Positions 48,799 to 56,969 of a stretch of DNA of 64,000 nucleotides are shown here, piece after piece. The translations under genes were made by a program, and so were the position numbers. Positions within the stretch are counted from its first letter, which is position 1. Each line of letters starts with the position of its first letter. A model generated the notes under the pieces. It did not search any database and had not been told where the DNA came from. It was given only the letters and a program-made list of their open reading frames with translations. The DNA is from Nakamurella alba (GTDB lineage Bacteria > Actinomycetota > Actinomycetes > Mycobacteriales > Nakamurellaceae), in assembly GCF_009707545.1 (NCBI RefSeq), contig NZ_WLYK01000005.1:186001-250000 (forward strand). The letters are read 5' to 3'.

Positions 48799-51582
48799 AT
48801 GAAGCCAATCAGAACAGGGCGCAGCCGTACCCGGCTGGTCGCGCTGGGGGTGAGCGGCCTGGTGGCCGCCGGCCTCGCGCTCACGCCCATCGCATTCGCC
48901 GCACCTCCGGGTGGTGGCAGCGACACGAACACCCCGAACACGCAGGTGACCCTCTCCGCGGAGGGCGTCACCATCGGCAGCACCCTGTCGTTCACCGGCA
49001 GCGGCACCGGCCTGAAGCTCTTCGCCGAGGCCGGCCGCAAGACCGTCTTCGTGAAGATGGACGACGGCGCGGTCGTCCCGACCACCGGCGCCGGCGGCGT
49101 CGCGGACGCCTGGGCGGAGGTCCCGGTCACCCTGTCCGCGGACGGCACCCAGGGTCAGTTCGCCGGGTCGATCACCATCCCGGAGAAGATCAGCGGCGGT
49201 GCGGACTTCCCGCTCGGCGTGCACACGCTGCGGTTCCTCGGCCAGGCCCCGTACACCGACCCGACGCTCGGCGAGGTGACCCTCGGGTTCACCTACAAGA
49301 GCGCCGAGTTCGCGGTCGGTCCGACACGCAACCCGCAGGCCACCGTCACCCCGTCGACCGGTGTGCTGCCGGGCACGGATGTGACGGTCTCCGGCACCGG
49401 CTTCACCCCGCGCCAGCAGCTCGCGGTGAAGATGGACCAGAACACCTACGGCATGCTGCGGGAGAACGACACCCCCGGCATCCCCGCCCGGATCGTCGTC
49501 GGCGACGACGGCACCTTCTCCGACGAGATCGTCACGATCCCGACGGCGAAGCCGGACGGTTCGGCGGTCCCGGAGGGCTCGCACACCCTGCACCTGCTGG
49601 ACTCCACCCCGATCACCTCGGTCCCGCTGAGCTTCACCACGGTATCGGCCACCACCACGGAGCCGACCTCGCCGAGCACCAGCGAGCCGACTGTGCCCAC
49701 CACGGAACCTTCGGTCCCCACCACGGAGCCGAGCGAGCCGACTGTGCCCACCACGGAGCCCAGCGAGCCGACCACGGATCCCACGGTCCCGACCACGGAT
49801 CCCACCACTCCGACCACGGAGCCGACCGTCCCGACCACGGAGCCCACGGACCCGACCACGGACCCGACGACCCCGACGACGGAGCCCACGGTCCCCACCA
49901 CGGATCCCACCGAGCCCACGGTCCCCACGACGGATCCCACCGAGCCCAGCACCCCGGGCACCGGTGAGCTGAACCTGGCGCAGGTCTCGGCCTCGCTCGG
50001 CGTCGGGCAGTACCAGATCGCCTACTCCGCACGGAACGACGTGCTGTGGGTGACCACTGCTGTCGGCCGCCCGCCGGTGACCCAGAGCAAGCTGCTCAAG
50101 GTCGATCCGGAGACGCTGGCGATCCTGGCCACCTACGACACCCCGGTGCTGGACTCCGCCACCGGCCGGGTCGAGGCGGTCTACGGCATCGACGTCGACG
50201 ACACCCGGAACACGGTGTGGGTCTCCACCACCCGCGACAACGGCGTGGCCGTGTACTCGCAGGAGACCGGCGCCCACCTGGCGTCGCTCACCGACGTGAA
50301 CCACTCCCGTGAGGTGCACGTTGTCGAGGAGGCGAACGCGGTCTACGTGTCCGCCGTCTACGGCAACTACATCGCCAAGTTCGACGCGACCACCTACCAG
50401 CGGATCGACACGATCGCGCTGACCGGTCAGCCGATGGGCCTGGACCACGACGGTGCGAACCTGTACACGACCACGCTGGACACCAACAAGCTGGTGATCA
50501 TCAACGCCACCACGGGTCCGCGCTACTTCGACCTGCCGGCCGGCGCCGCCAGCTCCTCCAACGTCGCGGTGGACGCCGAGGCGAACGAGGTCTGGGTCGC
50601 CAGCCAGGGTTCGTCGAACGAGTCCGGTGGCCTGGTCACCGTGCTCGACGACCAGACCGGTGAGATCAAGGGCTCGGTGAAGACCGGCTACGGCTCGCTC
50701 GCGCTGGCCGTGGTGCCGGAGTCGGACGTCGTGTTCTCGGCCGACTTCTACGTCGGCACCGTGTCGGTCATCGACACCGAGACCGTCGAACTGCTGGACA
50801 CGCTGGCCATCTCGGCCCAGCCGAACCACATGGTCACCGTGGGCACGAACGTGTACCTGGTGGACAAGTCCGGGGCCGGCACCGCCGGTGCCGACCAGAT
50901 CACCAAGCTCACCGCCACCCGCGAGGGCGCCCCGGTCGACCCGACGGATCCCACCGACCCGACGGACCCGACCGATCCGACGGATCCCACGGACCCCACG
51001 GACCCGACCGAGCCGACCGAGCCCGGTGACAGCGGCATCGACGTCACCGCGGTGGTGCCGGGTGCCCCCACGGATCCGACCGATCCCACCGACCCGACCG
51101 ACCCGACGGATCCCGAGCCCGAGCCCGGCTTCCTGTCGCTGACCGTGCCGGACACCGGCGCCTCGGTGACCCTGGAGGACCGGGGTGTGCAGGGTGACCG
51201 ACGGTCGTACTCCGGTCTGCTGCCCATCGTGAAGGTCACCGACTCCCGGAACGACGGCCAGGCCGCCGGCGGCGGCTGGTCGGTCTCCGTCCAGGCCGGT
51301 GCGTTCGTCGCCGGCGCCGATCAGCAGATCGACGCCAAGTACCTGGGCTGGACCCCGGAGGTGCTCACCGAGCGCTCCGGCCTGACCCCGGGTGACGCGG
51401 TCTCGGGTGCGCTGGACGGCGGCGCCGGCATCGGCGTCCCGGCCCGGCTCGCCGCGGCCGACGGCGAAGGTCGTTGGGGCGACGCGGAACTGGGTGCCCA
51501 GTTGCACCTCGGCATCCCCGTCGACACCTCGGCCGGCACCTACGCCTCGAACCTGACGGTCTCGCTCTTCCCGACCGACTGA
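48799..51582 (+). CDS. Secreted surface protein: Ig-like domains, YncE-like propeller, WxL-like C-terminus
   Basis: A 927-residue exported protein. Signal peptide 1-34 (cleavage after AFA). An Ig-like domain at about 48-174 contains VFVKMDDGAVVPTT and GVHTLRFLGQAPY; a second at about 175-284 contains LAVKMDQNTYG. A Thr/Pro/Glu repeat spans about 287-389. About 390-711 is a YncE-type beta-propeller (NDVLWVTTAVG, NTVWVSTTRDNGVAVYSQET, NAVYVSAVYGNYIAKFD). A Asp-Pro-Thr repeat spans about 713-774. About 775-927 resembles a WxL domain (GGWSVSVQAGAFV, YASNLTVSLFP). An AGGAAGGG site precedes the ATG. A DUF916 protein gene follows, as in Firmicutes WxL loci. Inference: iron-regulated wall-bound receptor or adhesin. 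Confidence 0.82.
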   Translation: MKPIRTGRSRTRLVALGVSGLVAAGLALTPIAFAAPPGGGSDTNTPNTQVTLSAEGVTIGSTLSFTGSGTGLKLFAEAGRKTVFVKMDDGAVVPTTGAGGVADAWAEVPVTLSADGTQGQFAGSITIPEKISGGADFPLGVHTLRFLGQAPYTDPTLGEVTLGFTYKSAEFAVGPTRNPQATVTPSTGVLPGTDVTVSGTGFTPRQQLAVKMDQNTYGMLRENDTPGIPARIVVGDDGTFSDEIVTIPTAKPDGSAVPEGSHTLHLLDSTPITSVPLSFTTVSATTTEPTSPSTSEPTVPTTEPSVPTTEPSEPTVPTTEPSEPTTDPTVPTTDPTTPTTEPTVPTTEPTDPTTDPTTPTTEPTVPTTDPTEPTVPTTDPTEPSTPGTGELNLAQVSASLGVGQYQIAYSARNDVLWVTTAVGRPPVTQSKLLKVDPETLAILATYDTPVLDSATGRVEAVYGIDVDDTRNTVWVSTTRDNGVAVYSQETGAHLASLTDVNHSREVHVVEEANAVYVSAVYGNYIAKFDATTYQRIDTIALTGQPMGLDHDGANLYTTTLDTNKLVIINATTGPRYFDLPAGAASSSNVAVDAEANEVWVASQGSSNESGGLVTVLDDQTGEIKGSVKTGYGSLALAVVPESDVVFSADFYVGTVSVIDTETVELLDTLAISAQPNHMVTVGTNVYLVDKSGAGTAGADQITKLTATREGAPVDPTDPTDPTDPTDPTDPTDPTDPTEPTEPGDSGIDVTAVVPGAPTDPTDPTDPTDPTDPEPEPGFLSLTVPDTGASVTLEDRGVQGDRRSYSGLLPIVKVTDSRNDGQAAGGGWSVSVQAGAFVAGADQQIDAKYLGWTPEVLTERSGLTPGDAVSGALDGGAGIGVPARLAAADGEGRWGDAELGAQLHLGIPVDTSAGTYASNLTVSLFPTD
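49660..49965 (+). repeat. Thr/Pro/Glu/Asp tandem coding repeat
   Basis: Short units coding for TTEPTVP-like and TTDPTTP-like steps repeat for about 100 codons in the surface-protein gene. They form an extended wall-spanning linker and are likely to vary in length between strains. Confidence 0.85.
50938..51115 (+). repeat. Asp-Pro-Thr tandem coding repeat
   Basis: Two blocks of GA(C/T)-CC(C/G)-AC(G/C) units encoding (DPT)n, interrupted by a short GDSGIDVTAVVPGAP segment, join the propeller to the WxL-like domain. The third codon positions alternate, which breaks perfect DNA identity. Confidence 0.85.
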
Positions 51583-51630
51583 ACCATCAGCTCCACCAGC
51601 ACCAAGAAGCACCAAGAAGCAGCACCCCTC

Positions 51631-51664
51631 GGGCGGTCCGGGTCCTTCGGGACCCGGGCCGCCC
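51631..51664 (+). terminator. Strong hairpin with TTCG loop after the surface-protein gene
   Basis: GGGCGGTCCGGGTCC and GGACCCGGGCCGCCC pair over 15 bp with one G-T wobble around a TTCG tetraloop, a very stable RNA loop. It lies in the 118-bp gap before the DUF916 gene, so it may terminate or dampen readthrough. Confidence 0.7.
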
Positions 51665-51700
51665 CAGGGCGTTCCGGCCCGCATCTGCTGAGAAGGTCCC

Positions 51701-52957
51701 ATGCGCATCGTGTCCCGTCCGTCCCGCACCCGGCGCCGCCGCACCAGGGGGCTGCTGCTCCCGGCCCTCGCCCTGGCCACGGTCGCCGGGCTGCTCGTGC
51801 CGCCGGCGGCGTTCGCCGTCGAGGAACCCTCCGGCAGCGCCTCCGCGAGCGCACCCGCTTCCGCGAGCGCTCCTGCTCCCGCGAGCGCCGCGACGACCGA
51901 CACCGAGGCCGACCGGGTCACCTGGTCCCTCTCCCCCGCCACCGACGGCGTCGCCGACGACCGGGTCTCCTTCCGCTACGAACTCGACGCCGGCGGCAAC
52001 GCGGCCGACAGCGTCGTCGTCCGCAACTTCGCCGACCGCGAGGTCACCTTCGCGCTCTACGCCGGCGACGGCATCACCACCGAGGCCGGTCAGTTCGACC
52101 TGGCCCAGGCCGGCGTCGAGCCGGTGGACTCCGGCCGCTGGATCAAGCTCGAGCAGACCTCCGTGACCGTGCCGGCCCAGGGCACCGCCGTGGTGCCGTT
52201 CCGGGTCCAGGTGCCCGCGGACGCCACCCCCGGCGACCACCCGGCGGGCATCGTCGCCGTGGTCCGCACCCCCGGCCAGGACGCTGCCGGCGCCGCGGTG
52301 TCCGTCGAGCGCCGGGTCGGCGTGCGGATGCATCTGCGGGTGAGCGGCGCCATCGCGCCGGCCCTGGAGGTGCAGGGTCTGACCACCGACTTCTCCGGGT
52401 CCTGGACGCTGCTCGGCGGCGGCAGCCTCGGGGTCACCTTCGACGCGGTGAACACCGGCAACGTCCGGTTGGGCGGGATCGGGCAGGTCGAGCTGTCCGG
52501 GCCGCTCGGCATCTGGAACCGCACCGTGCCGCTGACCGCGATCACCGAGATCCTTCCGGGCGGGCGGGTGCCGGTGGACATCACCGTCGACGGGGTGCCG
52601 CCGCTGTTCATGATCTCCGCGAAGGTGGTCCTCACCCCGACCGCGGTCGCGGCCGATGCCGTCGTGCCCGCCGCCGTCGCGGAGAGCACCGCCCGCTCCG
52701 CCGCGCTGCCCTGGCTTTGGGTGCTGGTCGTCGCCGTGCTCGCCCTGCTGGTGGTCAACCTGTTCCTCCGTCGCGGGCGGTGGCAGCGCAAGCTGACCGC
52801 GGCGGTCGAGGAAGCCGTCGAGGAGGCGACCGGGAAGGCCACTGGGAAGGCAGCCGGGACGGCGAAGACCGACGGGACCTCCGCGGACGCCGGCCGGGCC
52901 GCAACCGAGCCGACGACCACCGCCCCCAGGGTGGCCGCCGCGCCGCGGCACCGCTGA
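51701..52957 (+). CDS. DUF916 (WxL-protein peptidoglycan-domain) membrane protein
   Basis: A 418-residue protein with signal peptide (about 1-39), an Ala/Ser/Pro linker, and a DUF916-type domain at about 68-210: VTWSLSPATDGVADDRVSFR, DSVVVRNFADREVTFALYAG, PADATPGDHPAGIVAVV. A second beta domain with LGVTFDAVNTGNVRLGGIG follows. One membrane helix (about 331-354) and a Lys/Glu/Ala cytoplasmic tail end the protein. In Firmicutes, DUF916 proteins accompany WxL-domain proteins and attach them to peptidoglycan; the upstream gene encodes such a WxL-like protein. The ATG start follows a GAGAAGG site. Confidence 0.85.
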   Translation: MRIVSRPSRTRRRRTRGLLLPALALATVAGLLVPPAAFAVEEPSGSASASAPASASAPAPASAATTDTEADRVTWSLSPATDGVADDRVSFRYELDAGGNAADSVVVRNFADREVTFALYAGDGITTEAGQFDLAQAGVEPVDSGRWIKLEQTSVTVPAQGTAVVPFRVQVPADATPGDHPAGIVAVVRTPGQDAAGAAVSVERRVGVRMHLRVSGAIAPALEVQGLTTDFSGSWTLLGGGSLGVTFDAVNTGNVRLGGIGQVELSGPLGIWNRTVPLTAITEILPGGRVPVDITVDGVPPLFMISAKVVLTPTAVAADAVVPAAVAESTARSAALPWLWVLVVAVLALLVVNLFLRRGRWQRKLTAAVEEAVEEATGKATGKAAGTAKTDGTSADAGRAATEPTTTAPRVAAAPRHR

Positions 52958-53168
52958 CCGCACGGCGTACGTCCCTCTTTCCGACCCCCGACCGCTCGCG
53001 TGCGGGTGGCTTCACCCCGCTGTGCCGCTCCACCCGCTACCTTGTCGCAACCAGCGCAGGTCACCACCATCGGAGGACGTCATCGTCGTCAGTGCAGAGC
53101 GCTCCGCGAACTCCCCCGCGACCAGCCCGGCGGCGACCCCCGAGGGCGAGCGGGTCCGGGGCCGCCGG

Positions 53169-53855
53169 ATGCGCACCGAACAGGCCGCGGACTGGTTGAT
53201 GGGCCGGATCACCGGGGGCAGCTGGCCGCTGCACTCGCAGATCCCCACCGAGAGCGAGTTGGCCGATCAGCTCGGGGTCGGGCGGTCCACGGTGCGCGAG
53301 GCCGTCCGCTCGCTGGTGCAGATGGGCATGCTCGAGACCGCCCGTGGTCGTGGCACTTTCGTCCGCGCCACCAGCCCGGTGAACACCGTGCTGTCCGAGT
53401 ACCTGCAGGCGCACAGCGCCGAGGCGATCCTGGAACTGCGCCGGGCGGTCGAGGTGGAGGCGGCCGGGCTGGCCGCCGTCCGGCGCACCGCACAGCAGCT
53501 GACCGACCTGGAGTCCGACCTCGCCCGGGCCGAGTCATTGGTCGGCACCCCGGTCGGCGACCGCCCCGATCGGGTACCCGGCAAATTCCACCGCGATCTC
53601 GTCGCCGCCGCGCACAACCCGCTGCTGCTGGACGTGTACGCCGGGCTGCTCGGCGCCCTGCAGCATGCGGTGAACGACGGTCGGGTCCGGTTGGCACCGG
53701 GTCGCACGGTGACGGCGCTGGGCGAACACCGGCAGCTGCTCGACGCCATCCGGGACCAGGACACCGACCGGGCCCGGACCATCGCGGCCGCGCACACCGA
53801 CGCCGAGTTCGAGACGGTGCACAGCCCGGTGCCGGCGCCCCGCACCGACGCCTGA
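53169..53855 (+). CDS. GntR/FadR-family transcriptional regulator
   Basis: A 228-residue regulator. The winged helix starts at once: RTEQAADWLMGRITGGSWPL, IPTESELADQLGVGRSTVRE, LVQMGMLETARGRGTFVR; the C-terminal FCD-type domain has ILELRRAVEVEAAGLAAVRR and KFHRDLVAAAHNPLLLDVY with likely metal/ligand histidines. The ATG at 53169 gives the usual length, but the frame is open upstream to a GTG at 53022. A strong GGAGGA site at 53072-53077 precedes an in-frame ATC at 53082, so the true start may be non-canonical. It is a single gene between two surface-protein operons; targets unknown. Confidence 0.85.
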   Translation: MRTEQAADWLMGRITGGSWPLHSQIPTESELADQLGVGRSTVREAVRSLVQMGMLETARGRGTFVRATSPVNTVLSEYLQAHSAEAILELRRAVEVEAAGLAAVRRTAQQLTDLESDLARAESLVGTPVGDRPDRVPGKFHRDLVAAAHNPLLLDVYAGLLGALQHAVNDGRVRLAPGRTVTALGEHRQLLDAIRDQDTDRARTIAAAHTDAEFETVHSPVPAPRTDA

Positions 53856-53889
53856 GAGTGCAGCACCTGCGATCCCCTACAGGACGGGC

Positions 53890-53927
53890 GACCGGCGAGC
53901 GCCAGCTCGCCATGTTGGTTGCCGGTC
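53890..53927. repeat. Palindromic intergenic element, copy A
   Basis: Outer arms GACCGGC/GCCGGTC enclose an inner hairpin GCGAGC-GCCA-GCTCGC. A diverged relative (copy B) lies about 120 bp downstream. Confidence 0.5.
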
Positions 53928-54008
53928 CCGGGATCGTGCGGTCGAGCATCGCAACCGCAGCGAGGTACGAGCGCAGGTGAGAAGCGCAGGACGCGGGATC
54001 CCTCCGGG

Positions 54009-54059
54009 GACCGGCGACCCGCGGCCGCCAGGCCGCCATATCGCTGTGGCCGGTGCCAC
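54009..54059. repeat. Palindromic intergenic element, copy B
   Basis: Begins GACCGGCGA like copy A, shares the CGCCAT core and ends in GCCGGT; it also contains GTGGC-CGGT-GCCAC. It ends 14 bp before the ACATCAGAC motif that precedes the LAxTG protein gene. Confidence 0.45.
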
Positions 54060-54073
54060 CACCTCGGAGGGTT

Positions 54074-54082
54074 ACATCAGAC
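54074..54082 (+). repeat. ACATCAGAC promoter-associated motif, copy 4
   Basis: Directly followed by the weak iron box at 54083, the same junction as at 48671/48680. Confidence 0.6.
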
Positions 54083-54101
54083 AATAGTAAGGCTATCCTC
54101 A
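54083..54101 (+). promoter_or_regulatory. Degenerate DtxR/IdeR-type iron box upstream of the LAxTG protein operon
   Basis: Fits TWAGGTWAGSCTWACCTWA at 14 of 19 positions, mainly the centre and right half. It ends seven bases before the ATG, which lacks a ribosome site. Confidence 0.45.
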
Positions 54102-54108
54102 GATCACT

Positions 54109-55695
54109 ATGAGTGAGCCGACGCAGAACCCGCCGCCCTCCCGCGTGACACAGACCTCGACGGTGAACCGGCTGGTCCGCCGGGGCCGTCGGCCGGTCGG
54201 CGTGGCGGTGGGTCTGCTCGGCGCAGGGATCCTGATGCTGGCCGCGACCGGCGGGGTGTCGGCCGCCGAGGGCGAGGCTTCCGGGTCCGCCTCCGCCACC
54301 CGGATCGCGGTCACTGCGGGCCAGCCGCTCGCGCCGGCCGCTGATCTCGCGATCGCCGGCAGCGACATCCAGCTGGTAGGAGCGGATCTGGCGCCGGGTG
54401 ATGATCTCGATGTTCTGCTTGACGGCGAGCTGCTGGGCACCGTGGTCGTCGGTGACGACGGGGTGCTGGACACCGTGGTCACCATCCCCGCATCGACCCT
54501 GGCTGGCAAGCACTGGATCGAGATCGAGGGTTCCGCCGTCTCCCACCGCATCGAGATCCTCGCCGCCGCAGTCGATGTCGCGAGCAGCACCGGGACAGCG
54601 TCGACCGCCGGGCCCGCCGCTTCGTCGAGCAGTGCATCGTCGAGCAGTGCATCGTCGAGCGCACCTGCCACCGCGGAGTCCGCCGCTGCCGGCGACACCC
54701 CGACCTCGGCGTCCTCGACCCCTTACACCACTGAGCCCATCGCCACTGAGCCCGTCGCCACGGAGCCCGTCGCCACGACGGCAGCTCCGACCACCACCAG
54801 CGCTACGGAGAACACGGAGAGCACCGAGAGCACCGAGAGCACCCAAACTCTCGAGTCCGCGGGGAACCAGGCGCGGATCGCCGTCGCGGCCGCACCCCAG
54901 GGAGCGGCGCTCGCGCTGCCGCCGGGCGGCGCGGCGTCGGACACCCCGGGCACGTCGTCGACCGTAGACGGGTCGGCGGCGATCGGCGAGCAGCTGTCGT
55001 TCACCCTCAGCGGCTACCCCGCCGGCGAGACGGTCTACGTGAAGATCGATGACGGCCAGTACACCGGCTCCGGTGTGGTCGCCGGCGCCGACATCGTCGC
55101 CACCTTCCCGATCCCGGATTCCGGATCGGTGTCCGGGACCATCACCGTCCCGGCCGATCTGGCCGAGGGCGACCACTGGCTGCGCTTCCTCGCCTCCAAG
55201 GTCGTGGACGCGGGCACCCTGGGCTACACGCACAAGAGCGACACCTTCACGGTGACTGCCGCCGCTGCTCCCACCACCAGCGCCGGCACCACCACGACGG
55301 CGCCCACGACGAGCGCCGGCACCACCACCGCCGCACCCACGACCACCTCGGGCGCGACCACCACCGGCTCCACCACCAGCGGTGGCAGCACCGCGGGCAC
55401 CACCACCGGCACCTCCGGGTCCGTGGCCGGCACCGGCGCCACCACCTCGTCCGGTTCCGACACCGGCTCCGGTACCGCGTCGACCACCACCACCGACTCC
55501 GACGGCACCGGGACGGCTGCCGGCGGCGACAGCGCAGGCAGCGGTGGCGGCGGTGCCGGATCCGGGACCTCGAGCGGCGGCGGTGCTCTGGCCTCGACCG
55601 GTGTCGATTCCGGGACCGCGCTCGCCATCGGCGCCGGGCTGCTGCTGGCCGGGGCCGGCATCGCCGGACCGTCCCGGCGCCGGGCCACGTCGTGA
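54109..55695 (+). CDS. LAxTG sortase-anchored surface protein with Ig-like domains
   Basis: A 528-residue exported protein. A signal helix covers about residues 30-52. Ig-like part 1 at about 64-152 (VLLDGELLGTVVVGDDGVLD); Ser/Thr-rich linker to about 250; Ig-like part 2 at about 275-383 with ETVYVKIDDGQYTGSG, GTITVPADLAEGDHWLRFL and LGYTHKSDTFTV. That second part is homologous to the first Ig-like domain of the 927-residue surface protein. A Thr/Ser/Gly stalk follows, then a sorting signal: LASTG at 494-498, a hydrophobic helix and a basic end (RRRATS), suitable for a class E sortase. No sortase gene is in the window. It heads the second iron-box operon. Confidence 0.8.
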   Translation: MSEPTQNPPPSRVTQTSTVNRLVRRGRRPVGVAVGLLGAGILMLAATGGVSAAEGEASGSASATRIAVTAGQPLAPAADLAIAGSDIQLVGADLAPGDDLDVLLDGELLGTVVVGDDGVLDTVVTIPASTLAGKHWIEIEGSAVSHRIEILAAAVDVASSTGTASTAGPAASSSSASSSSASSSAPATAESAAAGDTPTSASSTPYTTEPIATEPVATEPVATTAAPTTTSATENTESTESTESTQTLESAGNQARIAVAAAPQGAALALPPGGAASDTPGTSSTVDGSAAIGEQLSFTLSGYPAGETVYVKIDDGQYTGSGVVAGADIVATFPIPDSGSVSGTITVPADLAEGDHWLRFLASKVVDAGTLGYTHKSDTFTVTAAAAPTTSAGTTTTAPTTSAGTTTAAPTTTSGATTTGSTTSGGSTAGTTTGTSGSVAGTGATTSSGSDTGSGTASTTTTDSDGTGTAAGGDSAGSGGGGAGSGTSSGGGALASTGVDSGTALAIGAGLLLAGAGIAGPSRRRATS

Positions 55696-56969
55696 CGGCG
55701 GCGGCGCTCCGCCCGCCGAAGGTCCCTCGGCCGACCCCGGCGCCGCGCACCTCGGACCCGGCCCTGCGCCGGCTGGCCGGCCGGCTGCTGGCCGCCGCGC
55801 CCGCCGAGCAGGCGCGGATCGTCGCCGAGTTCTGGTCCGGCGTGGGCCGGTCCGGAGCGCCGATGATCACCCCGACAGCCACTCCCGGCCGGTACCTGGT
55901 CACGTTCCTCTGGCGCGACCCGATGACGTGTGGCGTCCCCTTGCCGGACGTGCTCCTCTTCGTCAACCGGCTCACCGACGAGCGGGATCTGGCCCGCAGT
56001 CTGATGTCCCGGATCGCCGGCACCGACATCTGGCACCTCACCTACGAGGTGTCGTCCCGGTGGCGGGCGGGTTATGCGTTCCTCCCGCTCGACGCCGAGC
56101 GGAGTCTGCTGGCCGAGGGCGATCAGGTCCGGCTGCGGTCGGCCCTGGACGCCGGACGCACGGACCCGTTCGGCAGCGACACGGTGTGGGCCCGCGGCGG
56201 TGGCCTGCGCTCCGTGGTCTCCCTGCCGGAGGCCCCGCCCGAGCCGTGGCGCCACCTCCGACCGGCGGTACCGGCCGGACGGTTGGACCTGCGCACCTCC
56301 CCCGATCTGCCGGGCTATCCCGGTCGCCGCGTGTGGGTGCACCGGCCCGCCGGGATCCCGGACGGCGCACCGCTTCCGGTGCTGGTGCTGCTGGACGGCG
56401 ACGTCTGGGCACAGCACGTGCCGTTCCTGCCGTCGCTGGCGAACCTGATGGCCGACGGGATGATCCCGCCCATGGTCACCGTGCTGCCGGACAGCGGGTC
56501 CCGCGACCGCCGCTGGACGGAGCTGACCGATCAGCGGCCGGTGGTCGACGCGATCGTGGACCACCTCGTCCCCTGGGCCACCGGCGGCGACGGGCACCTC
56601 GGGATCACCGTGGCCGGAGCCTCTCTCGGCGGACTGACCGCGGTCGCGGCTGCCTTGTTGCGGCCGGACCGGGTGACCGGTGCGGCCGGCCTGTCCTCCT
56701 CGCTCTGGTGGAACCCGGCGGGTGATCCGGTCCCGCCGGCCCACCGCTGGGCGCTGGACTGCGCACCCGGGCCGCGGCTGGATCTCCAGGTGGGACTGCA
56801 GGAGTGGGTGCTGCTGCCCCCGCACCACGAGTTCACCGACGTGCTGCGGTCGGCCGGGCACGACGTCACACTCACCGAGTTCGACGGCGGGCACGACCAC
56901 GCCTGCTGGCGCGGCGGTCTCGCCGACGCCCTGGTCCGCCTGCATGACGCCGAGCGAGCCGCGGCATGA
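55692..56969 (+). CDS. Enterochelin-esterase-like hydrolase (Fes/IroD type)
   Basis: A 425-residue hydrolase. Residues about 45-160 match the N-terminal domain of enterochelin esterases (YLVTFLWRDP, LLFVNRLTDERDLARSLMSR, GTDIWHLTYEVSSRWRAGYA). Residues about 190-415 are the esterase-D-like alpha/beta domain with nucleophile Ser311 in VAGASLGGLT and catalytic His401 in FDGGHDHACW. Family members cut ester bonds in ferric catecholate siderophores to free iron in the cytoplasm; no signal peptide is visible here. GTGA overlap with the LAxTG gene and ATGA overlap with the binding protein show one operon. Catechol-ester siderophore use is a fair inference. Confidence 0.9.
   Translation: MTAAALRPPKVPRPTPAPRTSDPALRRLAGRLLAAAPAEQARIVAEFWSGVGRSGAPMITPTATPGRYLVTFLWRDPMTCGVPLPDVLLFVNRLTDERDLARSLMSRIAGTDIWHLTYEVSSRWRAGYAFLPLDAERSLLAEGDQVRLRSALDAGRTDPFGSDTVWARGGGLRSVVSLPEAPPEPWRHLRPAVPAGRLDLRTSPDLPGYPGRRVWVHRPAGIPDGAPLPVLVLLDGDVWAQHVPFLPSLANLMADGMIPPMVTVLPDSGSRDRRWTELTDQRPVVDAIVDHLVPWATGGDGHLGITVAGASLGGLTAVAAALLRPDRVTGAAGLSSSLWWNPAGDPVPPAHRWALDCAPGPRLDLQVGLQEWVLLPPHHEFTDVLRSAGHDVTLTEFDGGHDHACWRGGLADALVRLHDAERAAA

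Noticed and set aside
48625-51942. A 1105-codon open frame on the minus strand opposite the surface-protein gene, and other long antisense frames (for example 37862-40153 and 45907-48564)
   Set aside because: Their composition is dominated by Arg, Gly, Val and His runs expected when GC-rich genes are read in the wrong frame; no domain motif was found, while the opposite strand has clear domains.
55999-56007. Fifth copy of the ACATCAGAC motif (minus strand)
   Set aside because: It lies inside the esterase coding region, in the opposite orientation and far from any promoter; treated as chance.
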